DNA of 16,001 nucleotides from Bacteroidales bacterium UBA6207. GTDB taxonomy: Bacteria; Bacteroidota; Bacteroidia; Bacteroidales; F082. Location: positions 1-16,001 of the forward strand of contig DISP01000197.1 in the NCBI GenBank assembly GCA_002421995.1. Direction: 5' to 3'. Shown piece after piece: positions 1-6,631 of the stretch (positions within the stretch are counted from its first letter, which is position 1; every line of letters starts with the position of its first letter). The notes beneath the pieces were generated by a model that saw nothing but the letters and a program-made list of their open reading frames with translations, had not been told where the DNA came from and searched no databases. A program made the position numbers and the translations under genes.

Positions 1-64
1 CACCAATATGTCCGGCTTCTACAGCGCCGGGTTTAATCATTGTAAATGTGATGTTTCCGCTCAT
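1..64 (-). CDS. ndk: Nucleoside diphosphate kinase, N-terminal fragment (runs off the left edge)
   Basis: Reading leftward from the ATG at 64-62, the reverse strand encodes MSGNITFTMIKPGAVEAGHI and then continues out of the window. This matches the N-terminus of nucleoside diphosphate kinase, a small cytoplasmic enzyme that moves the gamma phosphate between nucleoside triphosphates and diphosphates through a phosphohistidine. The visible part is the first beta strand with the family motif T-[FM]-x-[MI]-I-K-P-x-A-V and its conserved lysine. The usual Asp or Asn after KP is Gly here, a mild variation. Only about 21 of the usual 140 or so residues are present, so the catalytic His cannot be checked. 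The gene is divergent from the nrnA-like gene. Placement of ndk beside a DHH phosphoesterase and a GldI-like gene is, as I recall, common in Bacteroidota and supports the call. Confidence 0.88.
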   Translation of the reverse strand, partial: MSGNITFTMIKPGAVEAGHIG

Positions 65-88
65 TTGAATTTTTATTTAATGAAGGTG

Positions 89-96
89 CAAAAGTA
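89..96 (-). promoter_or_regulatory. Possible Bacteroidota -7 element for ndk
   Basis: Read on the reverse strand, 96-89 is TACTTTTG, a perfect match to the Bacteroidota -7 consensus TAnnTTTG, about 25 bases upstream of the ndk start. I see no good TTTG -33 element at the usual 19-21 base spacing, so this is a weak promoter call. The 146-base spacer between ndk and the divergent gene also holds an 11-bp palindrome at 119-129 (TGTTGACAACA) of unknown meaning. Confidence 0.3.
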
Positions 97-187
97 GTCA
101 AATTTCGCTTTTTAGATATGTTGACAACAACAAGATTCTAAAACGTTTCATAATGGAGTATATACCACACAATTAATCGCAAAATTG

Positions 188-195
188 TAACTTTG
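188..195 (+). promoter_or_regulatory. Possible Bacteroidota -7 element for the nrnA-FKBP cluster
   Basis: TAACTTTG matches the TAnnTTTG consensus and lies 15 bases before the ATG of the DHH phosphoesterase. Transcription would start only about 8-10 bases before the start codon, giving a very short leader. No matching -33 TTTG is visible at the normal spacing, so the call is tentative. Confidence 0.3.
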
Positions 196-210
196 CAACA
201 AATTTGAAGA

Positions 211-1236
211 ATGAGTTTTAATGAAATCCACAGCGTGTTTGGCGACATCCTGAAAACACCTCTTCGTTTGGCAATTGCCATTCATACCAACCCCGACGGT
301 GATGCTATAGGCTCTGCACTTGCACTTTCCAATGTGCTTTCTCAAATGGGGCATACTGTTAAGGTGTTAATACCCAATATGTATCCTTCTTTTTTGTCAT
401 GGATGCCGGGTTTGGATGAAGCCTGTATCTTTGAAAAGAACGCGGCTGAAACAAGGAAACATCTTGTTGAAGCTGATCTTGTTTTCTGCCTGGATTTTAA
501 CGCTTTTAAAAGAGCAGGCTCATTAAGCGATGATCTGAAAAAAGTTACGGCTCCAATCATCATGATAGATCATCATATTGAACCTGAGGTTGAAACATTC
601 AAATATTTGTATTCTGATTTATCCGTATCAAGCACTGCAGAGCTTGTTCATCGCTTCATAACAGGTATAGATAAAGAATCCCTTATAAATGAAGATGTTG
701 CATCTTGTTTATATGTAGGCATCATGACCGACACCGGTTCATTCAGTTTTGCCTTAAAGAACCCTGATACATTCAGAATTGTGGCCGACCTTGTTCAGAA
801 AGGTATTGATGCAGAGCGACTTCACCGATATGTTTACGACACTTTCACCGAGGACAGGTTGAGGTTACTGGGTCATTCGATAAGCAATAGGATGATTGTG
901 CTGGAAACATTTAAAACTGCAATTATTTCATTAAGTATCAATGATTTAAATGAATTTAATTATCAGATTGGAGATACAGAGGGATTGGTAAATTATCCGC
1001 TTTCGATGGAGAAAATCAATTTCTCGATCCTAATCACAGAGAAAAAAGATCAGATCAGACTTTCATTCAGGTCGAAGGGTGCTTTTTCTGTCAATGATTT
1101 TGCCAGAAAACACTTTGATGGAGGCGGACATTTCAACGCTGCCGGTGGGAATTCATACATCGGTCTGAAAGAAACTGTTGCCAGACTTTTAAAAATTATT
1201 CCGGAATACGTTGATGATCTGAATTATAACTATTAA
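211..1236 (+). CDS. nrnA: DHH/DHHA1 phosphoesterase, NrnA-like oligoribonuclease / PAP phosphatase
   Basis: This 341-residue cytoplasmic protein is a DHH-family phosphoesterase of the NrnA type. These enzymes degrade 2-5 nt RNA fragments to mononucleotides and often dephosphorylate 3'-phosphoadenosine 5'-phosphate. Visible motifs in order are HTNPDGDAIGS at residues 25-35 (metal-binding His and two Asp), LDFN at 94-97 (Asp95), IDHH at 119-122 (the name motif), MTDTGSF at 172-178, and the DHHA1 substrate-binding motif FDGGGHFNAAGG at 302-313. Length and motif order are normal, and no key residue is missing. The start at 211 begins a few residues before the first domain helix. The stop codon overlaps the next gene's ATG by one base (TAATG), which indicates translational coupling with the GldI-like gene. 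RecJ is excluded by the short length. The exact substrate preference cannot be told from sequence. Confidence 0.9.
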   Translation: MSFNEIHSVFGDILKTPLRLAIAIHTNPDGDAIGSALALSNVLSQMGHTVKVLIPNMYPSFLSWMPGLDEACIFEKNAAETRKHLVEADLVFCLDFNAFKRAGSLSDDLKKVTAPIIMIDHHIEPEVETFKYLYSDLSVSSTAELVHRFITGIDKESLINEDVASCLYVGIMTDTGSFSFALKNPDTFRIVADLVQKGIDAERLHRYVYDTFTEDRLRLLGHSISNRMIVLETFKTAIISLSINDLNEFNYQIGDTEGLVNYPLSMEKINFSILITEKKDQIRLSFRSKGAFSVNDFARKHFDGGGHFNAAGGNSYIGLKETVARLLKIIPEYVDDLNYNY

Positions 1237-1781
1237 TGAGTACCATACGTAGCATAAAAGTCGCTTTTTGTTTGCTTTCACTCGTTTTCTTCTCATGCAC
1301 TGAGCATCCAAAGAAAACCGAAAAAGCCGTTCCTTCAGCTGAGTTGACCGAGCAGGCATTGATTAAAACGAATAAATATCTTGTACGTAGTGAAGAAGAG
1401 AATATCAACGATTTTCTAAGACGCTATCAGTGGAAGATGCAATCAAGCGGTACCGGATTACGTTACCTTATTGAAACCGACAACACAGGCAGAAAAGCGG
1501 AGTATGGTGATATTGTCGCACTGGAGTACACAGCTAAACTACTTAATGGAGAGATAGTAAAATCATCAGAAACACATGGTTTGCTGAAGTTTAGCGTTGG
1601 TAAAGGCGGTGTGGAAGCCGGACTTGAAGAGGGAGTAAAAATGTTAAGGACAGGCGATAGAGCAAAATTTATTGTACCTTCGCACCTCGCTTTTGGGTTG
1701 CTGGGCGATGGAAAAACAATTCCACCTAAAGCGACACTTGTTTATGAAGTAAAGCTGCTTGAAATTGGTGATGCCCGTTGA
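1236..1781 (+). CDS. FKBP-type peptidyl-prolyl isomerase lipoprotein, GldI-like (one FKBP domain)
   Basis: This 181-residue lipoprotein begins with a short basic region and hydrophobic stretch ending in VFFSC, so Cys21 is the likely lipidated residue. A charged linker (22-65) leads to a single FKBP domain at about 70-178, with the LEYTAKLLNG strand, the IPP loop at 162-164 and a closing YEVKLLEI strand. The domain is non-canonical: the active-site Trp is Leu (EAGLEEG), the FD pair is replaced (IVKSS), and the usual Tyr of LGYG is Phe (LAFG). Isomerase activity may therefore be weak or lost. In gliding Bacteroidota the GldI lipoprotein is an FKBP protein of this size, and its gene, as I recall, sits beside the DHH phosphoesterase and ndk, as here. 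Gliding itself cannot be inferred, because relatives occur in non-gliding species. The ATG overlaps the upstream stop. Confidence 0.78.
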   Translation: MSTIRSIKVAFCLLSLVFFSCTEHPKKTEKAVPSAELTEQALIKTNKYLVRSEEENINDFLRRYQWKMQSSGTGLRYLIETDNTGRKAEYGDIVALEYTAKLLNGEIVKSSETHGLLKFSVGKGGVEAGLEEGVKMLRTGDRAKFIVPSHLAFGLLGDGKTIPPKATLVYEVKLLEIGDAR

Positions 1782-1826
1782 AAAGAAAATGATATATTCC
1801 AATAATTAACCTGTCAATTTATCTGT

Positions 1827-2684
1827 ATGAAATCAGTTATTTTACTGCTGTCTTTTACAGCATTTCTGGGTCTTAGCGCCTGTAGTCAAAACGGTTATAA
1901 AACCACTGAAAGCGGTTTGAAGTACCGCTATATCCGGGGAGAAGGTAAATCAGCCAATCCACAGGAGACCGATATTGTAACTGTTAAGATGGATTATTTT
2001 ATCAATGATTCATTGTTGTTTTCGGGCCAGAAACTGGGAAAACCTATGCAGTTTCCATTGAGTCCATCCTCTTTTAAAGGTGATTTTTTTGAAGGTCTGA
2101 AAATGATGAGCGTTGGTGATTCTGCCAGCTTCCTGTGTCCTGCTGATTCAGTATTTCTGCGATTATTCAGGGTAAAACACATGCCCGAATTTGTGAAGCC
2201 GGGCGCAATTATGCGTTTTGAGATTGCACTCGATAATATTGAGAAACAAGCTGATTATGAAGCAAAAAAGATGGCTGAAGCCAAAGCATTGGCAGAAGAG
2301 GGACGCATGAAGCTTGAAAAATATATCGCTGATAAAGGAATAAATGTTAGCCCGCTCGAAAGCGGTTTGTATTATATCGAAAGGCAAAAAGGAACAGGAG
2401 AACAGCCAAAACGCGGTGAAAAAATTAAAGTTCATTATCGCGGCACACTCCTCGACGGAACACAGTTTGATGCCTCTTACGACCGCAACCAGCCATTTGA
2501 ATTTGTGCTGGGAATGGGTCAGGTAATTCGTGGATGGGACGAAGGTCTTGCCATGATGAATGTTGGCGGAAAAGCCACGCTGTTGATTCCCTATCAATTA
2601 GGTTATGGTGAGCGCGGATCAGGGCCAATACCTCCATTCAGCGCACTCGTTTTTGAAGTTGAACTTATCGAAATCATTAAATAA
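1827..2684 (+). CDS. FKBP-type peptidyl-prolyl isomerase lipoprotein with two FKBP domains
   Basis: This 285-residue protein has a lipoprotein signal ending in LSAC (Cys19), so it is expected in the periplasm anchored to a membrane. It has two FKBP folds. The first (about 23-138) is degenerate: it lacks the active-site Trp and FD pair, and carries an extra stretch around PADS and PEFVKPGA. A basic/acidic helical linker (138-172) follows. The second domain (about 178-284) is canonical, with VHY at 202-204, FDAS at 214-217, QVIRGWDEG at 232-240 containing Trp237, LGYG at 258-261, IPP at 268-270 and the closing FEVELIEI strand. Of all six FKBP domains in this cluster, this is the only one keeping the full set of binding-pocket residues. 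The likely role is proline isomerisation and chaperoning of envelope proteins. It lies 45 bases after the GldI-like gene and 5 bases before the next gene. Confidence 0.85.
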   Translation: MKSVILLLSFTAFLGLSACSQNGYKTTESGLKYRYIRGEGKSANPQETDIVTVKMDYFINDSLLFSGQKLGKPMQFPLSPSSFKGDFFEGLKMMSVGDSASFLCPADSVFLRLFRVKHMPEFVKPGAIMRFEIALDNIEKQADYEAKKMAEAKALAEEGRMKLEKYIADKGINVSPLESGLYYIERQKGTGEQPKRGEKIKVHYRGTLLDGTQFDASYDRNQPFEFVLGMGQVIRGWDEGLAMMNVGGKATLLIPYQLGYGERGSGPIPPFSALVFEVELIEIIK

Positions 2685-2689
2685 ATCTC

Positions 2690-4030
2690 ATGGAAACAAA
2701 AAAATGGATTAAATCAGGCCTTGTGATCCTGGCCTTATCCGCGGCGGTTGTTGGTTGCAATAACAGCGATTATCCCGGATTCAAAAAAATGGACAATGGT
2801 GTTCATATTAAATATCACGTTAAAGGTGACGGGGACAAAACACCTGAGCTAAACTCCATCGTAACGCTCGATATGATTTACGGAACAGGTGACACTGTTT
2901 TGTTTGAGAGCTCAAAAATGCCCGAACCTCTAAGCTTTCCGGTCAGCGAACCATCATTCAAAGGCGACTTATATGCTGCGCTCACTTTGCTGCACATAGG
3001 TGATTCTGTGACAATTGCATTTCCAGCTGACTCATTTTTTACAGTAATGGCCGGTATGCCAAAATCACCTGATTTTGTTAAACCAGGTGCTACCATGTAT
3101 TTCGACCTGAAACTGAAGGCAATACAAACAGAGGACGAACTGAAGGCTGAGCAGCATATTATGCTCGAAGCTATGAAAGCTCAGGAGCAAGAGGCCTTGC
3201 AAAAATACCTCAGCGAAAACCAGCACAGCGAGCCTCTGGCCAGCGGTCTTTATTATACCGAGTTGAAAAAAGGAAAAGGAAAAACCCCGCAAGCCGGTGA
3301 TGTTTTAAAAGTGAATCTGTCAGTTGGAATGATTGGTGGAATCTCATTGTTTTCCAATTTTGGTAAAGAACCAATGGAAATTGAGTTTGGACAACCATTT
3401 GATACAAAGGGACTTGACGAGGCGCTGGGTTATATGTCAAAGGGCACAAAAGCCAGTCTGATCGTGCCTTCACACCTGGCATTTGACAGCGTTGGTCGCA
3501 GTCAGATGATCCCGCCCTATACCACAATGCTGTATGAGGTTGAGATAGCTGATATAAAACCCAAGTCTGAGGTAGAAAAAGAAAGAGCAGCTCAGCAAAT
3601 GAAGGCGAGTGAAACCGCTGAGCAGGCCAAAAAAAGCGAAGCACAAAAAATTGCTAACTATATCAAAAACAATGGCATAACTGCCAAACCGACAAACACA
3701 GGACTTTACTACATCGAAACTGTAAAAGGTACCGGAAAATCGCCTGAGAACGGTAAAAGCGTAAAAGTCAATTATACACTGTACAACATTGATGGTCAGA
3801 AACTTCAGAGCTCATTGGACAGTGGAAAACCATTCACTTTTGTGCTCGGACAAGGACAAGTAATCCAGGGATGGGACGAAGGTTTACTCTTGATGAAAGA
3901 AGGAGGCAAAGCAAGATTGTTAATTCCATCAGCTTTGGGTTACGGCGATACCCCACGTTCGGCAGATATTCCGGCTTATTCTCCTCTTGTATTTGATATT
4001 GAACTACTTGAAGTTATTGATAGCAAGTAA
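2690..4030 (+). CDS. FKBP-type peptidyl-prolyl isomerase lipoprotein with three FKBP domains
   Basis: This 446-residue protein starts with a lipoprotein signal ending in VVGC (Cys23). Three FKBP-like domains follow at about 33-147, 180-290 and 333-443, joined by charged helical linkers rich in Glu, Lys and Ala (148-180 and 291-325). Domain 1 closely resembles domain 1 of the preceding protein: both have SFKGD, a PADS segment and a DFVKPGA or EFVKPGA motif. Domain 2 lacks the pocket Trp (TKGLDEA). Domain 3 keeps QVIQGWDEG at 390-398 and LGYGD at 416-420, but has LQSS where FDAS would be, so it is the only plausible active domain. The location is periplasmic or membrane-anchored. It probably arose by duplication of its neighbour with gain of a domain. 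It shares the transcript of the upstream genes, and a terminator follows at once. Confidence 0.83.
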   Translation: METKKWIKSGLVILALSAAVVGCNNSDYPGFKKMDNGVHIKYHVKGDGDKTPELNSIVTLDMIYGTGDTVLFESSKMPEPLSFPVSEPSFKGDLYAALTLLHIGDSVTIAFPADSFFTVMAGMPKSPDFVKPGATMYFDLKLKAIQTEDELKAEQHIMLEAMKAQEQEALQKYLSENQHSEPLASGLYYTELKKGKGKTPQAGDVLKVNLSVGMIGGISLFSNFGKEPMEIEFGQPFDTKGLDEALGYMSKGTKASLIVPSHLAFDSVGRSQMIPPYTTMLYEVEIADIKPKSEVEKERAAQQMKASETAEQAKKSEAQKIANYIKNNGITAKPTNTGLYYIETVKGTGKSPENGKSVKVNYTLYNIDGQKLQSSLDSGKPFTFVLGQGQVIQGWDEGLLLMKEGGKARLLIPSALGYGDTPRSADIPAYSPLVFDIELLEVIDSK

Positions 4031-4047
4031 TATCCATTATATTCTTT

Positions 4048-4088
4048 AAAGCCCTGACAGATTATAAAGTCCGTCAGGGCTTTTTTTT
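4048..4088 (+). terminator. Rho-independent terminator after the FKBP cluster
   Basis: A perfect stem, GCCCTGAC (4051-4058) with GTCAGGGC (4073-4080), extended by AAA/TTT at its base, is followed by eight T residues (4081-4088). It lies 18 bases after the stop of the three-domain FKBP gene. The T run overlaps the stop codon of the leftward GH3 gene (4089-4087). The same hairpin may also stop leftward transcription, but the T tract on that side is only TTT followed by A-rich sequence, so it is likely weaker in that direction. Confidence 0.92.
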
Positions 4089-6321
4089 ATTTGGTGAAAT
4101 TGAAGAAGCAAGTTTGAAACTTCTCTGAACTTGTACCGATCATGAGTTCAAAAGTCCCCGATTCAGAAGCATATTCGTGTTTTGTATTGTAGAATTTCAA
4201 AAGATTCTCATCAATCGTAAATTCAATCATGATCTCTTTTCCGGCAGGGATAAGCACTTTTTTGAATCCTTTTAATTCCTTGACAGGACGTGTAACTGAA
4301 CCAACCAGGTCGCGTATGTAAAGTTGCACAACTTCCTCACCATCACGACTACTAGAGTTTTTTACCTTGATTGCGGCCTTTAGCGTTTCACCTGCTTTGA
4401 AAGAATCACGATCGAGTATGATGCTGCTGTAGTCAAAAGTACTGTAACTCAATCCATAACCAAAAGGATAAAGAGGTTTATTGTCAATATCGGTGTATCT
4501 CGAAGTGGTATTTGTGACACCATCCCAGGGCCGGCCGGTGTTCTTCATATTGTAGTGAATCGGAATTTGTCCCACCGATTTTGGAAATGTCATTGGTAAT
4601 TTTCCTGAAGGATTTTCATCGCCAAACAAAACAGATGCTATTGCAGAGCCGGCTTTGGTTCCCGGAAACCAGGCCTCCAGAACTGCATTGGCATAGTGAT
4701 CAATTTCGTTGATAGTTAGTGGTCTTCCATTAAAAAGTACCACAGTGATTGGTTTCCCGGTTTTTAGCAAACGGCTAAACAATTGATTTTGAACACCCGG
4801 CAGATCAATTGAGCTTCGGCTCGTGGCTTCGCCGGTCATCCATGCAGCTTCGCCAAGCGCCAGAATAATTTGGTCGGCCTGAAGTGCAGTTTCATAGGCT
4901 TCCTGAAAGTGTGAAGTATCAGAAGCTGTTGTTTCACAGCCAACTGCATACATCAATTCTTTTACATTTTTATTTTGAATCAATGCATCATAAAGGCTTT
5001 CTGCGATTTCACCGTTGCCGGCAGCATACCAACCACCAATCATATCCTGCCTGCTTTTTGCCAGCGGCCCAATGAGCGCAAGTTTTTGTTTCGAGCTGTT
5101 TAAGGGTAGAACTCCATCATTTTTCAACAAAACCAGCGATTTTTTTGCCATATTTTGGCTTTCAGACAGGTTTTGTGGTGATAGCAAAACTCTTTTTTCC
5201 CGTTCTTTCGAACAAAATTTATAAGGATCCTCAAACAAACCAAGTTTGAATTTCAGTTCTAGTACTTTTGCAACAGCTTCATCCAGCCTGGTTTCGCTAA
5301 TGACACCTTTGCTCACAAGTGCCGGCAGTGCGTGGTTGTAAAAGCTAGATTGCATATCAATGTCAGTACCGTTAACAAAGCCGGCAAAAGCTGCACCGGA
5401 TGTGTCGGAAGCAATGCCATGATTTATCAGTTCGAGTACAGAGGTATAGTCAGAAACAACAACTCCGTCGAATTTCCACTCTTCGCGCAAGATATCATTC
5501 AACAAGAAGTGGTTGGCGGTTGCCGGAACACCATTCACTTCATTAAAAGCTGACATCACAGTAAGCGCGCCTGCATCAATTGCAGATTTGTAGGGAGGAA
5601 GATAGGTTTCGCGCAATGTGATTTCCGACATATCAACTGTGTGGTACTCTCTCCCAGCCTGGGGAGCACCATACGCTGCAAAATGCTTTACACAAGCAGC
5701 TACGGCATCAGCATCCTGAAAACCAGTTGATTGTAAACCCTTTACACGTGCCGAAGCTACGGCTGAAGCCAGGTAGGTGTCTTCGCCGGCGCCTTCCATA
5801 ACACGACCCCAACGCGGATCACGCGATACATCACACATGGGGGCAAACACCCAATGAAGACCGGTGGCCGCAGCCTCGGATGCAGCTACCCTCGCTGATT
5901 TTTCAATTGCTTTGAGGTCCCAGCTGGCAGCTTCTGCAATCGGAACCGGGAAAATGGTATGGTGGCCATGGATAACGTCAAAAGCAAACAAAAGTGGAAT
6001 GCCTAATCTCGATTTCTCAACTGCAATTTTTTGAAGTCTGCGTGTATATTCAGCACCATGCGCATTGAAAATACCACCGACAGCACCTTTCGTAATTAGC
6101 GTAATATATTGATCTTGAATAAAATCACCTCTTTCATTCAAATCATTGGTGAATATTGAAAGCTGTCCGGCTTTTTCTTCCAATGTCATCAGATTCAAAA
6201 TGGAATCTATTTTTGCTTGGAATTGAGCCTTAGCTATTGTATTTAGACCAATAATCAACACCAAACCTAGAGAAACCCTCTTGAATGCATAACAAATTGA
6301 TAAACAGCTAAATAATTTCAT
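4087..6321 (-). CDS. bglX: Exported GH3 beta-glucosidase (BglX type)
   Basis: This is a glycoside hydrolase family 3 enzyme of 744 residues from the preferred ATG at 6321. That start gives a signal peptide with basic residues FKR and a hydrophobic core SLGLVLIIGL ending in AKA before Gln, so the enzyme is periplasmic. In-frame ATGs at 6357 and 6399 would add a 12- or 26-residue tail in front of it and are less likely. Family motifs include MTLEEKAGQL, RLGIPLLFAFDVIHGH (typical of BglX), APMCDVSRDPRWGR with the substrate-binding residues, VKHFAAYG, and VVVSDYTS whose Asp is the expected catalytic nucleophile (about residue 291). The C-terminal part has GEAAWMTGEATSRSSIDLPG, the usual region of the acid/base Glu, and ends with a fibronectin-III-like domain. 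It is complete. It is divergent from the GH144 operon, which suggests cleavage of sophorose or short beta-1,2-glucans, as reported for a GH3 partner of GH144 in Bacteroides. Other beta-glucosides cannot be excluded. Confidence 0.9.
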   Translation of the reverse strand: MKLFSCLSICYAFKRVSLGLVLIIGLNTIAKAQFQAKIDSILNLMTLEEKAGQLSIFTNDLNERGDFIQDQYITLITKGAVGGIFNAHGAEYTRRLQKIAVEKSRLGIPLLFAFDVIHGHHTIFPVPIAEAASWDLKAIEKSARVAASEAAATGLHWVFAPMCDVSRDPRWGRVMEGAGEDTYLASAVASARVKGLQSTGFQDADAVAACVKHFAAYGAPQAGREYHTVDMSEITLRETYLPPYKSAIDAGALTVMSAFNEVNGVPATANHFLLNDILREEWKFDGVVVSDYTSVLELINHGIASDTSGAAFAGFVNGTDIDMQSSFYNHALPALVSKGVISETRLDEAVAKVLELKFKLGLFEDPYKFCSKEREKRVLLSPQNLSESQNMAKKSLVLLKNDGVLPLNSSKQKLALIGPLAKSRQDMIGGWYAAGNGEIAESLYDALIQNKNVKELMYAVGCETTASDTSHFQEAYETALQADQIILALGEAAWMTGEATSRSSIDLPGVQNQLFSRLLKTGKPITVVLFNGRPLTINEIDHYANAVLEAWFPGTKAGSAIASVLFGDENPSGKLPMTFPKSVGQIPIHYNMKNTGRPWDGVTNTTSRYTDIDNKPLYPFGYGLSYSTFDYSSIILDRDSFKAGETLKAAIKVKNSSSRDGEEVVQLYIRDLVGSVTRPVKELKGFKKVLIPAGKEIMIEFTIDENLLKFYNTKHEYASESGTFELMIGTSSEKFQTCFFNFTK

Positions 6322-6488
6322 AAATAAAATTTTAAATTTGTTAAAATAATTATACATTCTGACTGAAATAATTAATCGTTTTAATGACTTAATTAACAAT
6401 ATGTTATTAAGTTTTTAAAATATTGATTATCAACTCAATATAAATGATAAAATAAATACTTACATCCATAAAAAAAAACGAGTATTAT

Positions 6489-6519
6489 TTTGAGCTGCTA
6501 CAAATTTATTCTAAATTTG
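6489..6519 (+). promoter_or_regulatory. Bacteroidota -33/-7 promoter of the GH144 operon
   Basis: TTTG at 6489-6492, a 19-base spacer, and TAAATTTG at 6512-6519 match the Bacteroidota primary sigma factor consensus TTTG-N19-TAnnTTTG exactly. Transcription would start near 6525, giving a leader of about 105 bases before the ATG at 6632. The -7 element is one arm of a perfect inverted repeat. Confidence 0.55.
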
Positions 6520-6520
6520 T
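6500..6520. repeat. Perfect 9-bp inverted repeat over the -7 element (possible operator)
   Basis: ACAAATTTA (6500-6508), spacer TTC, TAAATTTGT (6512-6520). The arms are perfect inverted copies. Each arm holds a TAnnTTTG -7 match, one per strand, so the element could serve divergent promoters or be bound by a dimeric regulator that blocks the polymerase site. Confidence 0.5.
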
Positions 6521-6530
6521 TTCCTTGTGT

Positions 6531-6554
6531 ATGCTTCATTTTCGGAGCATTTTT
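6531..6554 (+). other. Small hairpin in the leader of the GH144 operon
   Basis: ATGCTTC (6531-6537) can pair with GGAGCAT (6544-6550) with one G-U pair and a 6-base loop, followed by TTTT (6551-6554). It would begin about 6 bases after the inferred transcription start. It may be an mRNA 5' stabiliser, a weak attenuator, or chance in A/T-rich DNA. Confidence 0.3.
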
Positions 6555-6631
6555 CAAGGTCATTTATATCATTCAAAATCAATTATCAAAAATAGAAGTT
6601 TTTATTTACCAGATTTCAAATTCATAAAACA

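Larger units (their letters stand above)
6322..6631. other. Divergent intergenic regulatory region between GH3 and the GH144 operon
   Basis: This 310-base, very A/T-rich spacer contains no credible gene. It holds a rightward promoter (6489-6519), a perfect 9-bp inverted repeat (6500-6520) and a small hairpin (6531-6550). A leftward TAnnTTTG match occurs at 6508-6501 and another at 6594-6587. Only the second has a TTTG upstream (6620-6617), at a slightly long 22-base spacing. It would give the GH3 mRNA a leader of about 260 bases, so the leftward promoter is unresolved. Confidence 0.6.

Noticed and set aside
119..129. 11-bp palindrome TGTTGACAACA between ndk and the nrnA-like gene considered as an operator
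   Set aside because: It is short, single, and no regulator or second copy is seen, so it is noted but not called.
2163..2597. 144-codon open frame on the reverse strand
   Set aside because: It lies wholly inside the two-domain FKBP gene, its translation is Cys/Phe/His-rich with no domain, and the opposite frame has clear homology. It is a shadow frame.
3210..3644. 144-codon reverse-strand open frame
   Set aside because: It overlaps the three-domain FKBP gene, has no recognisable motif or leader, and has unlikely composition.
6322..6399. Extended N-terminus of the GH3 enzyme from upstream ATGs at 6399 or 6357
   Set aside because: The added residues would bury the signal peptide behind a 12-26 residue Lys/Arg/Phe/Tyr-rich extension coded by A/T-rich spacer DNA. 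The ATG at 6321 gives a better signal peptide.
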